Assembly (NCBI GenBank): GCA_051294375.1
Contig: CM119264.1
Coordinates: 11,073,832-11,137,831 of the forward strand
Reading direction: 5' to 3'
Origin: Paraspadella gotoi
Lineage: Eukaryota > Chaetognatha
Length of the DNA: 64,000 bases
This document shows, piece by piece, positions 51,003 through 62,800 of this stretch. The notes beneath the pieces are model-generated. The model was not told the DNA's origin, did no database searches, and worked only from the letters and a program-made list of their open reading frames with translations. The position numbers and the translations under genes are program-made. Position 1 is the first letter of the stretch. Each line of letters begins with the position of its first letter.

Positions 51003-51215
51003 CTGAAAGTGAACTATATTTTGGGACAATATAATTTTTAAAGCAACGGTGATAATCGTTAAAGCATTTTCATGGAATAGCTCATGAACTTTCTTCACAA
51101 CGACATTGCCACAGGCGTTAAACGTTAATACTGTGTTGAACTTGTAGCTGCGGATGTGGGCCGTCTGGGGATATCGACGAACTTCCTTCGAGGTGATGCA
51201 ACGAGTGCGTTGATC
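51003..51215 (-). CDS. Unrecognised exon-like open segment (71 codons) flanked by splice sites
   Basis: On the minus strand, a TTAACAG acceptor is followed by 213 nt without a stop and then CAG|GTAGTAG. The reading is coding-like: RTRCITSKEVRRYPQTAHI, RSYKFNTVLTFNACGN, VVVKKVHELFHENALTIITV, ALKIILSQ. The first half is GC-richer than the surroundings, like real exons here. There is no Met, so it cannot be a first exon. The Cys-then-hydrophobic pattern loosely recalls the last helix of tetraspanins, but one resemblance is not enough to name it. It lies between NPC1 and RPS25 on the same strand and could belong with the segment at 53381-53528, although their splice phases do not match directly. 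Confidence 0.4.
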
Positions 51216-51258
51216 CTGTTAACAATTTAGATTACTAAACGTAAGTATGTCGGTAATT

Positions 51259-51766
51259 ACAGGGTTCGGACTTAAAACACTGTATATTAAATAATGGGTC
51301 AAGAGTGACATAAGTACAGTGGAGAATCTTTTTAATTCGCCCTATACAGCAATATCCAAATGAATTGAGATACTGTATTACGCCAAAATTAATAAAAATT
51401 ATATAAAAATATATCTTAGTATATGTTAAAAATATAGTATATTATGCTGTATAAATGACATATATCGATGGTTTATATGTCTGAGACCTTTTTCCGGGAA
51501 TTATATGGTACTTTGGGTTGCTGCAGTATATTGCAGCTTAAATTCTTTTAAATATATAAAATTATAAAGTACTAACTGATTTATATTATTATTATTATTA
51601 TTATTATTTTCATTTAAAATCCATATGTTATTCGGTTGCTTCCCATACTAATGTTTTTTGATATAGCAAAAATAAATACAAAAAAAAAAAATCCTTAACG
51701 ATTCTTCTGCTATAAAAACAATTTTATAAAACAATAGTGCGTGGGGGATTCAAGTCCGAACTCTGT
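51259..51766. mobile_element. MITE-like element with ACAGRGTTCGGACTT ends
   Basis: The left end reads ACAGGGTTCGGACTTAAAA and the right end AAGTCCGAACTCTGT, an inverted match of about 15 bp with one mismatch. The 508 bp interior is AT-rich, contains an (ATT)n run near 51590 and has no ORF. It sits beside the exon-like segment at 51003-51215. Confidence 0.6.
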
Positions 51767-52250
51767 ACAGGGTCGATTCGCAATGGGCATTTTTTGAAAA
51801 GAGAATGAAATGATGAAGGGGAATAAAGAAAGAAATCAATACAAAAAATCTTAAAAGTATAGTGATCTCGCCAGACGTTACTATAAAAAAAATTAATTAA
51901 AAAATCTATTAAAAAAATGAATGATTCATGCGATAACGAATTATTTATATAATAATAATTAATTTATATAATAATAAATGATTATTGTTATGATGATAAT
52001 CAAATATTGATGCGATGATAACCAAATGATTGATGCGATGATAACTAAATGATCGACACGATGATGATCATTCATTGACGCGATGATAGTCATTCATTAA
52101 CGCGATGAGTCATCATAAATAAAAATAAACAAATGGGTGTTAGTGAGAGAGAAAAAAAAAATGCTGGACAGCCGCTGCAAAGCTAAACTCGTTTATATAT
52201 ATATAAAAATTGTTTTATAAATAAAATAATAATAAAATAATAAAATTAAT

Positions 52251-52340
52251 CACCAAAGCCTGTCCAAAGTCAGGGGCAAGATAGCTTATTTATTAAATGA
52301 ATGGATAATTTTTATATTGGTTGTACCAATTTCATAAAAT
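52251..52340 (+). repeat. Dispersed repeat 'CAAAGTCAGGGGCAAGATAG', copy 3 of 5
   Basis: Starts CACCAAAGCCTGTCCAAAG and extends beyond TACCAATTTCATAAAATTCA into about 65 bp more (to about 52404) that also matches the copy at 60606-60732, so the full repeat is longer than the core shared by all copies. Confidence 0.9.
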
Positions 52341-52540
52341 TCAGCTCCTTGTATTTTGATGCTAGTGCGGAGTACAATAAGTATTCCCCGATCTAATACT
52401 TAAGGGAGTGGTCTTTCCATACAATTGAAACATTCTTTGAAATATTTTCCACTTCATTGATAGGGAAGCCAGGTACTCTGGGAGTGAATAAACGGGACTG
52501 TGAGAGAGTCTTGATTGAAAGCTTGCAGGGAACTGCTATG

Positions 52541-52662
52541 TCATTATCTTGTAAGAGTGATGGAGGCCTTAAACCACCAAAGCCTGTCCAAAGTCAGGGG
52601 CAAGATAGCTTATTTATTAAATGAATGTATAATTTTTATATTGGTTATACCAATTTCATAAA
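52541..52662 (+). repeat. Dispersed repeat 'CAAAGTCAGGGGCAAGATAG', copy 4 of 5
   Basis: Same orientation as copy 3 and only 200 bp away, nested in the same host element. It has the upstream extension TCATTATCTTGTAAGAGTGA seen also in copy 1. Confidence 0.9.
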
Positions 52663-53380
52663 TGCGTGTAACAATATGAAAGAACTGAATCTAAAAGATC
52701 TTGCTGATTAAAATTTATATCTAAAATTTTAGCTTCCTATGGTATAAAAGCGTGACGACGACGACGGTCACAAAGAAGCAGAAGCGATTCTACATCTCGC
52801 CCAAATCGGGCTTAAGCCCATCTGGCGAGATAAAAACCGATCAGAAGCTTGAGTGGAAACATTAAGGAGACTACACTGTACCGTGTCTCAGAATTATAAT
52901 AAACAATACGGATTGTTTTAACTTCATAGATTAAAAAAGTCTTAAAACACTGTTCGGCTTTTTCACTTCATTTATTAGGTTATTATAATGATTTTACCTT
53001 CTTACTAAAGTTTAAAAAATAAAAATTATGCAATGTATGAATTACAATTAGGTGCAAAAAAAATTGATTGTCCAAGCTTCATGCAAAATACAATATCTTT
53101 TATCTAAAAACCCAATTAAGTGACAAAATAAGAACCGACTTATTTCAGTGGAAAGCTTACGGAAAAATTAGGAGAATGTTAAGCGAAGCCTGTAACCGCA
53201 AAGAAGATCATAAGTTTATTAAAGTTAAAATTCAAGATCTTCAGAAACTTAGCAAAATATATCTAACTGCCTTGTATATTGAAATTTGAAAAAACCATTA
53301 TACTCTCACTAGTTTTCAAAGTTAACTAACAGCAACAGTAATGGCGAGAGAGAGGACTTGTTAGTAGTTAAAGATTATAC

Positions 53381-53528
53381 CATAAGCGAGCACTAAGCAG
53401 TTTCTGATCTTCGGATCAAGGTGTAGATTGTAGAACCATGTAAGAGTCAGATTATCCGGCTCGTCATTCAACTGCAGGACGTCGATTAGATTCGACAAGC
53501 TTAGTGTCGAAAAGTGATAACCGCTCAT
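53381..53528 (-). CDS. Unrecognised possible first coding exon (49 codons) with start codon and splice donor
   Basis: The minus strand reads AAAGAATG, then an open frame beginning MSGYHFSTLSLSNLIDVLQL and continuing NDEPDNLTLTWFYNLHL then DPKIRNCLVLAYG, ending at G|GTATAA. An in-frame TAA two codons upstream makes this Met the start. The amino acid pattern looks like a genuine folded protein rather than AT-rich noise. It lies only 360 bp below the NPC1 stop on the same strand. I do not recognise the family. It could be the start of a small gene that continues at 51003-51215, or a relic whose other exons are lost to the repeats between. Confidence 0.4.
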
Positions 53529-53544
53529 TCTTTACCCATTTTTT

Positions 53545-53710
53545 TTATTTGCGCCGCGAGTATTCGCAGAGCAACTCTATAAGTCACCTTTTGATCGGTC
53601 TGTCGGCATATCTGTCCTTCGGTCTATCCCGCTTACTTTAAAAAAGCTCAAATCTAAGCAACTGCTAGCGCCGCATTTTGTTTTTTAAAAAAATTTCATA
53701 TAAACTATAA
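53545..53710 (-). repeat. Dispersed GAC-rich repeat with palindromic core, copy 2
   Basis: Reverse complement of the repeat at 21880-22065: GCGAGTATTCGCAGAGCAAC, then TATAAGTCACCTTTTGATCG and a degraded GACNGAC array, then CTTAGATTTGAGC-like sequence and GGCGC. The palindromic core is partly mutated here. Confidence 0.7.
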
Positions 53711-53888
53711 AAAATAAAAGATAATATTCCAATGTAGTTAGTGTCAAAAATACACGGATATACACGGGATAAAGTCACTGCGGCGGAACACATTTGAATT
53801 TCCGTTCTTGTTAATACTTAACTGCCTTGGCTTAATAAATAACCCAGTGCAAAAACCGCGAATAAACGTGCTTCACTATTCCGTATAT

Positions 53889-56800
53889 TTATATAAATTT
53901 TATTAAAACTTTTGGTGACCGACCTGTTGACCCATATGAAGCAGCTTTCGGTGGTTGGGGACGTTCTGTATTTTGTGTTGCGCTTGTAGCTAAGTTTTGA
54001 TTAGGAGTATGGTGCGGAAGAATGGGTGTTTTTTCTTCTTTAGCTTGGTGACGGCGTTTCTCAGCATCACGTTTCGCAGAGGAAGTGTCTGCAGTTTCCT
54101 CCTCACCATCATACTTGCCTTTCCGACCCGAACTAAAATACATTCAAAAATATGTTAATTAAAATTTAAATTGTTTATTTAAATAGTAGGAAATACAAGT
54201 GCATTTATATTAAATTAAATATTAAATTGTTTATGATTTTAAATTACCTTGATCTCAGTGAAGTTACAGTTCCGCTCGCTTTCATGCTTCTTTCAAGAAG
54301 GCGCCTCCGATTAACCGGCGGTCCGATATAGCTAAGAAGTACCGGCAGAAATATTAAACCGTGTGTGGCGCCGAAGAGAACGATTCCAACGTACCTGGTT
54401 ACAAGAGATATAAAGATGAAGAGACAATTTTAATGTGTTGCGCCACGTGATTACAAAAGTACGAAACATATTCACATGAACATCATGACTTTTATAATTA
54501 TGAACTATTTTATGATACCTCATCTCTTTACCAAGAGTTAAATAAATCATGCAGCATTAAATTTCTGGTCATTTGATCGAATTTTTCCTTGATCACCAGA
54601 CTGCACAATATGAAACATGTAAGGATAAAATAACTTTTTACTAAAAATTATATAATGAGCATCAGAACGGAAAGGTTTATAATTTATTTTCAAAATAAAA
54701 AAAAATAAAAAGCTCTTGGTTCTAATCTCAAACGCCACGGTATTGAAAGACTTAATACCATGTTATGACTCATGAGCATCTAAAACGAAATTTTTAATTC
54801 CTTTATGGAATATTAATTCTATATCGGTCCGCCTCGCCACGAAATGCCCTTTTGTTCGCGCTAGTCGATAGATCGCGCGTTTATCAGAGTAAGAAAAACG
54901 AACAAAATAACATCGAAAGATGCAAAAAAGAAAAACCAGGGAATGCCGTCACGTGACCGGCCCTGACCAATGGGAGCCCGGCAAATCCCAAGCCGGGTCT
55001 CTCCCTCATCCGGGCATACGGAAGCCTCAAACGTCCCTAGAAGATCCCGGAGGGGCGCTCCACGCGACGTCCCTGCAGTGGAAACGGAAGAAGGTCTGCG
55101 CGCCAGACCAATCTCCCGCGCGAAGGAAGACACCAAGATCCATTCCGCGGGCAAGGCGTCCGAGACCGCCATAGCGCGCGTCGGCCCCGGGGCCGCAGAA
55201 ACGTCCGCCTCCAAGAAAAGTTCCTTGAAAAGGGAGGCGAAACGCTGCGTCGAGAGTTGGCGAAGAGGCGGCGCGGGAGCGCAGAAAAGAAATCGTGCGG
55301 CGGCGCCAATTCCGAACGAAAAGAGAGTCAATTGCGCAGCGCCTGAACCGGGCAGCGACTGAGAGCAGCGCAGCGAATCGAGACGGAACGCCGGACCCAA
55401 GTGTCCGACCCTGTCTCGTCCTCTAGAGTGTCGATGGAACCAGACGAACGTGAACTGCCGCCTAAGGAAAGATAGCCCGCGTCGCAACGAAGAGAGACGA
55501 TCTCTGAAGGGCGACGAGCTGACGCTTAAGCGACCAGAAAGAGCGAGCGTCGTAGAAGATCCCTCGGCGCGATCGGGAGTGGCGCCAGTCGAGAATGCGT
55601 GAAACCGAGACCGCATTCCACGTGGGGAAAATCCGACGTGAGGGAGGGCGTCTCTCGAAAACTCCCTTGAGAAGGCGCCGGACCAAAAGATGCTCTCCAA
55701 CCGGCGCTCCCGCCAGGGGGGGAGAGGCAGCTGAATATGGCCGACCTGTGAAGGTTGATCGTGCTGTCGAGAGGCCCTTCTCCACAGAAAACCGAGGTAT
55801 CGTAGAACATCCTCTAGAGAGGCTTGAGATCCTCGAACCTCCCTATCCTGAAGGAGGTCGCAGAAGGAGCTCCAAGCTCTGGCGTAGCACTCTCTGGTAG
55901 AGCCTCTCCAGCTGTCGACGATGATGGAGAAGGTGGAGTCGTCGATGTCGGAGAGGTTTGTGCACCGCCTAAAAAACCTCCAGACGACGAGCCTGAAGCG
56001 ATCCGCCTGCGGAGGCGGAAGTCCGGACACGAGGTCGACGACGAGGTTTTCCGGCGCCGGAAGGCGCCTCGCGTCCAGAAACCGAAGGAAAAAGGAGGCT
56101 CTGGAACCACTTCTGAGTCGGCCAAAACGGGGTGATCAGGAGAAGGGAGTCCCTCGCCCTCTCCAGCTTGCGGATCACCATCATCAGCAGAGGAGGGGGA
56201 GAAAGAGATAGGCCAGGTCGAAGAAGCAGCGTTGCGCCAAGGCGTCTATCCCCTCCGCCTCCAGCGTCGCCTCCCAGGCGAAAAACGTGGAAATGAGCCG
56301 ACCGGGGAGTCGCGAAAAACGATGCTGGGGAGACCGAATATGTCGACCATCTGGCGGGAAAACTCTCGTAAGGAGTTTCCAGTCCGCCACCTTCGGCCCC
56401 TCGACGCCGCGGCCGTGATGAGAATCTCCTCCGAAGAGAGACGGACTCTTGCTGCAGTCCCGACGAAGGCAGGAGAGAGAGACGAAGCTGTCCGTCTTCC
56501 AAGGAAGTGACGCGCCGTGGAAGGAAGCTCCGAATCGTTGGGAGATCTCAAAACTGTGAACTCCTTCACAAAGAAAAAGAGAGGGGCATCCGCAGACGAC
56601 CAGGTTCCCATCGACAGTTGGCCCTGATGGAGAAACCCCCATCCCTGCGACGAAGCATCCATCGTCACCTCCAGCGTGCAGACCTCCGGGAGGAGGTCAT
56701 CGAGCGGAGCGAAGCACTGGTCTGGAGAGAGGGCTGCGATCCACCGCAGCTCCTCCATCGCCGGCGAGTGAGAGAGGAACAACGCGGTCGAGATCCTTCT

Positions 56801-59800
56801 TGACTTGTAGACACGAAAGACGTCTCGTTGAATCCTCGAAAACCTGCAGCGTAGCAGCGGTACTGCCAAGGACGCCGCCGTCGAATGGCCTTAGAGCTGA
56901 AGGCACTGACGAGCACGTGGAGCGGTCGTTGGCAAAGATTTCTCGCGGAGAGCGAAGAGTCGTAATTTTCGTCTCCGGGAGCGCGATGGAGTGGGAGAGG
57001 CTGTCCCAAACGAAATCGAGGAAATCGAAGCTCTGAGAGGGAGACAGGCTCGACCTCTGAAGGTGGATGACGAATCCCGCCTTCTTGAGTAGCCACACCG
57101 CCTTCCGAGTGGCTCGTCGACAAAGTCCGCCGAGGAAAACAGGATCAAGATGCCGTCTACTTGAAAAAAAGACATCGAATCCCCAGTGGGCGGAGCCAAC
57201 GCACTAAGGGGCCTCGTCGTCCTGGTGAAAGCCAAGGGCCCGTCGAGAGGCCGAAAAGAAGGACTGTACTGGTAGAGGCGGCCCTTCCAAGGCGGCAAAA
57301 TTTTGGATGATCCTCGTGGATCGGGAGAAGCATCTCGGAGGTCTACCGAGGCACCCCAATCGCCTCGTCGAAACATCCTTCGTAAGTCCGGGGCTCCTTC
57401 CCTCCAGAAATAAGGCGGCGAAAGGAACGAGAGTTGAGCTCTTAAGTTCAAAATCGGGCGCCAGCCTCCATCTTTCTTTCGTAACGAGGAAAAGCATGGA
57501 AAAGAAACCCGGAGAAACCGGGACTACCTCGATGGCGTCCTCCCCCAAAGCGCCGCAATCTCCGTGTCAACCAAGGCGTCTCGGTGTCGCGTCCGAGGGA
57601 AGATGGAAGCGTGCGGAACTGCTTCGCCCCCTCGAGGCGAAATCCGAGAGAAGTTATCTAGAATGGGCGACGTATCGCCAACGAGCGTTGTCCAAAGGGG
57701 TTGAAGGAGCCGAAGCCGACCTCCGACGGGGACTTCTGGAAGAAGCGCCGGCGTGGAAAGGTCCGTGTCGAGACTCGAGTCCATGGGCGGATCCAGGCCT
57801 AAAACCTGGGCGGTCGGACGAGGCGGCGACCGTGAGGGAGGCGTTTCGAGTCATTCGCCGGGATGCGAATCCCGGCCTTCCCGTCTCCCGACTTCTTGCG
57901 GGGAACTTCTTGGTCCACTTGCGCTTGAAGGAAGACTTCGAGCGGAAATGAGGGCGCTTGTCGGCAGCGGGTTTGGCGCGAGCGACGTTTCGTAGAAGCG
58001 TCGAATTGAGCGCCGATTCCACCTGCGCTTCCTGAATACCAAGAAAGGAAGATGCGGTGGGCGCGCCACAGCGAGAACTTGGCGGCGGAACTCGCCGACT
58101 GAAAGGTTGAGGGACGCCGCGTTGAATAAGAGCCGCGTCGCGAAGCGGGGCGGCAAGGGCGTCGACGCCAGCGCTGACCTCATTTCTGGACGAGCCGGAA
58201 CGGAAAGCCTCCTTGATTCCGCGCAGCTCATCGACAACTGTAAGGATGGCATGCGCGGTAGCGCCGTTCTCCTGCATCTCACGTGAAAGGCGGAGAGTAG
58301 TCGCGTTATTCCCCCTTTGGAAAACGCCGACTCGAATTGAGCGGAGAGGCACGTGTCCGGCGTCGGAGTGGTGAACTCCGGAGGAGAAGCGACGTCGATC
58401 CAGTGGCGTACACTGCCGATCGCTGGGCGTCCCAGCGAGTTCCAGTTGGCCTGAGGAAGACCCCCTTCCCCAACGCAGCGAAGAAAACGCCACATGTAAC
58501 GAACCTGGAACCGGCGCTGACCTGCTCGTGGGCAGAAGAGCCGTCGAAAACCGCGACGTCGTCATCCGAAGACGAAACTTCTCCCTCCTCCGCCGAATCG
58601 GAGGAGTACTTGGCGTCCGGATCCGGCACTGTGTGGGATCGATGACGCTTGGGTAGAGGCGAGACCCGTGTGACGGTCCGAGGCGGCGCCCCGATCTGAG
58701 AGGGGCCGCCTACTGGAGTCGGAACAGCATGGAAGGAATTCGAGACTCGTCAAACGAGGCGAAGCGTAGTGGAGAGCAAAACCGGACCGATATGGAATCG
58801 TCACATGTAAAAAAACATAAGCGGTAAGCAAATTAGCGCGAGAATTAAACAGAAAAAACTCCCGAAATTCGTCGAATCCTTCCTAAAGCTGTTCAGTGAC
58901 GAAACCATCGTCGTAAGGACAGACTCCAGTCCTCTGGTCACGTCATCCGGCAGTGGGGGATGACCAGACCGGCCGCCACTTGGTCCGAGAGCAGCGAGAG
59001 AGGGCGCCTCGGACAAAGCCCCACCGCTCGGCCGGGCAACGGAAATTGTCGGTTGGTACGGGCCGAGTTTCCAAAACCGACGGAATCGGGCTGCCAAAAA
59101 CCACGGTAAAAAGGGGGGAGAAGGCGGTGTCGGTGGGGCAGGTGGCGGCGGGGGCGAGACCGCTCGGTCTCTCTTGGACCTCTCGAGCCCCCGAGGGATC
59201 TCCAGTCCCTCTCTACGTTTAGAGACATGTCCGAACGTTCGTCTCTTACTTGATGACTTCCAATGAGCGGGTTTCCAACGTAGATATACGAGAAAATCGT
59301 GAAAAAGTCAAGAAAAAACGCGAAATCAGTAAGGAAACAACCGAACTAGATGAGCGCGAAAAAAGAATTGAGGCTTCCGTATGCCGGATGAGGGAGAGAC
59401 CCGGCTTGGGATTTGCCGGGCTCCCATTGGTCAGGGCCGGTCACGTGCGGCATTCCCTGGTTTTTCTTTTTTGCATCTTTCGATGTTATTTTGTTCGTTT
59501 TCTTACTCTGATAAACGCGCGATCTATCGACTAGCGCGAACAAAAGGGCATTTTTCGTGGCGAGGCGGACCGATATGAGAATTATGACAGACCGACCGAC
59601 GACATACCGAACAACCCATACCTAAGTTACTTATGTTACCCGCAGGATAACTAAAAACTAGTAGCGTGGATTGTAAGACAATATGGTGGACAAAAATCTA
59701 CCAACCATTGGTGCTGGAGGCAAGTCATTCGCCTCCCAACCCAAAGGGTCCGGGGTTCTAGCCCCGTGGTCGCCTAGCAGTTAAGAGGGACGGGGCGCTT

Positions 59801-62800
59801 AACCCGCCTGTTACACGGTGTTACAGCCTGATCCGAAGCTCAGGGACTGCTTATATTGAATGGTTCTGTCACTAACACAATAATAATTACTGTCTCTTCA
59901 TTGATGAGCCCGCCTTCTGAACACAACAGCAACAACAACACTTTCAGGCGAAACATGACTCAACTTGGTGATGAACTTTCCACCAACAACCACAATTCAC
60001 TGAAGAGACGCAACAGACTTCCCTATGGGAGGGGGGATGTATGGTGGACAAAAATCCACCAACATTCATCAGCGGCCATTGGTGCTGGAGGCAAGTCATT
60101 CGCCTCCCAACCCAAAGGTCCGGGGTTCTAGCCCGGTGGTCGACTTACAGTTAAGAGGGATGGGGCGCTTAACCCGCCTGTAACACGGTGTTACAGCCTG
60201 ATCCGAAGCTCAGGGACTGCTCATATTGAATGGTTCTGTCACTAACACATAACAATAATTACTGTCTCTTCAACAATTTCTAAAACTTGTATCTTTTTAC
60301 TTTGTCTTTGATATCTTACATTCGGAAATAGAAGATTTGAAATATTTGTGATTGGGCAAAGAAGAGAACGACGATCCCCCCGAATTTGGTGAGAGTGATT
60401 CCGGAGAAAACCGACGATCCCATGTGGACAATGGCGTCGTGGGCTCTTCTAATACGTGTGCGTTCGGTGGACACAGCGAAAGCTCGGGCCACGTGGGAAC
60501 AGAACTCGACGGAAATACCGATTGCCATTACCAGATTAACCTGTACATTAAAATGTAAGCCAAAGTACTTATGTATTAAAATTCATTTTGTTTGCTTTAA
60601 TAAAGATGCAAGATAGCTTATTTATTAAATGAATAGATAATTTTTATATTGGTTGTACCAATTTCATAAAATTCAGCTCTTTGTATTTTGATACTAGAGT
60701 AGTGAGTACAATATTCACCGATCTAATAATAAATCTTACCAAAGATACGGCGTTCAAAGAAATGTTCCATAGATACATGAGCCCAAACATATCGACAATT
60801 ATCATAGAGATCGTAAAAAGAATGAGGAAGGAAGAATAAAGATCGAAACCAAGTAATATAAAGGTAATCACAAATATAGCCGCCAGAGACGCTCCCAAAT
60901 TCATGGCCGTATCTTCAATGATCGTTAAATACTGGAAAAAAATATATATTGCGATAAAATTTAAATGACAATTACTGCATTACTCATAGTCGTACCTGTT
61001 CATAAAAAACGTAAAAGACGCTGTAAGCAAATACTCTAAAACCACTATCGGTCATATTAAAAGCATTAGTTATATTCTCTGCCAGTTCTCTTCCATTCTT
61101 TAAGCTAGCAATGAAACCAGCCGAATGTTTGGAAGCAGTGTGATACGACATAAAGTACGTTGGACCAGGAGCGCCAGTTTTTGCATTTAACTTCACCTAA
61201 AATATTCGTTTAAATTATAAAACCAAAACTTTACAAAGAGGTTCCTCTTAAATCATTTATGGTGAATCTTCGCTCACCCCACTTCCGTAAGCGGCGTGTC
61301 CTCCTTTCGAGCATATTTGCCCAGGATTATCTTCGAGGAAAAAAGGAAGGAAACGCACGAAATCTTTTGGAATAGGTCGACCAGTGGTAGTCGGAGTCAC
61401 GTCGCACTCTTGGCAATCCGACGCGTGTGGATGAGTTGAGGGACAGAAGCGCGAGCTGTTGTCTCTGACAAAAAGCAAAAAAAAAAGCTAATGCTATCAC
61501 TAATCACGTTAAACTCTCCGCAATCTTACTTGAAAACACGACAGCATGGAATCGTGGCGGTCGAAGGTGCCACCCAGTCGAAATAGTCGTCGATCCATGA
61601 TGAGGCCGGCTCCGCGATGTGCGACCAGTTTTGCTGCTTAGACGCCCGCCACACCTGACCCGCCAAAGAGTCGTCGGGACAGCCGTTTCCGCCGCAGAAG
61701 AAATTCTGAAAAGATTAATCGTGATGGTTAATGTAATCACAGACAAGCGTCTAAAACCCGACTTGTTTTTTAGCCTACTTGAATGTCGGGATCTGAATAA
61801 TTAGGCGCTCCGGAGAAGTTGGTGGCGACGAAATATACGGGGGCGCCGACTTTAACCTTAGCCAAGGCGTGGAAGTAGTCAATGACGAAAGAGTCTTCCG
61901 GCATCGAGAGCTCTTGATCCAGACCGACTTCAACTTTATCAATCATGGCTGGTAAAGAAAAAGAACGGTGCTAAATTAAAACCAAGTGATAAAACACATA
62001 GGTCCTATCCGTTAACGGAATGTACTCACCCACGGAAGCGCATAGCCAACCGATGAAAACGACGATGATAGAAGGACGTATCCATTCAGAGAGAAGGAAA
62101 GGGCTGTAAACGTACTTAAAGAACTGAAAGAGGAAGGATTCTGATCCCAACTCTCGAAGGGAAGGCTCAGAGAGTCCCACGCAGCAGCAAATGTCGAACT
62201 TGTTTCTTTCCTGCGCAATATTATAACAATATCACAAAGACGCAATGTGTTATTGATTAAGCCAAATCAATTCGGAAGAAAATCGTACATTTGAAATGAA
62301 ATTATTTCGATAATTTGTCCGTAAAAAAAATTGAATTGTAGGTACTCTAATGGAACAACTAGAGGGTGAACTTAGGTAATATTTTGCCTGATTAACTGAG
62401 CAAAGTGTCAGTCAAATTACCTTGGTAAAGAAAAGATTTTTCTTAATTAAGATAAGTAATTTTTGAATCAGAATTTTTACACAAATTTCAAATGGGAGTG
62501 AAATAGAAAGTTGTTATAACTGAATGTGTGTAATATTTGTTTCTTTCATTAGTTTGAAAATTCTCTGACGTTTATGTTCCTATATACTATATAGCAAATT
62601 GATAATACTTTACATCATAACTGGTGCGCTTGACATCTAACAGCTTTTTTTTATAAGAAAGTAAGCAAGCTGGACTACTGGGAGTTAAAAAATAAAAAAC
62701 GTCCGCGATTTTTTTGCCAGAGTGCAAAATCTGAAGTTGCATTATCAACTTATTTAGCCATAGCATAGTATTTGATCTTTTCATTTCACTACGTGTATTT

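Larger units (their letters stand above)
51864..52831. mobile_element. TCTCGCCAGA-ended element, copy B, with nested repeats
   Basis: Starts GATCTCGCCAGACGTTACT and ends CCCATCTGGCGAGA. It shares the ATGATTGATGCGATGATAAC-type minisatellite (about 51990-52110) and the right-end hairpin (CGCCCAAATCGGGCTTAAG) with copy A (46310-46705). It is 570 bp longer, because two copies of the dispersed repeat (52251-52340, 52541-52662) and extra sequence between them lie inside. Confidence 0.7.

Noticed and set aside
53068-53289. 73-codon plus-strand open frame rich in Lys/Ile
   Set aside because: Lies in A-rich DNA, starts with TTG and has no recognisable motif; composition explains it. Not completely excluded as a remnant.
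53400-53440. U2 snRNA-like string (GGATCAAGGTGTAGAT)
   Set aside because: Only a short resemblance; the rest of the U2 sequence is absent and the stretch is better explained by the coding-like frame on the other strand.
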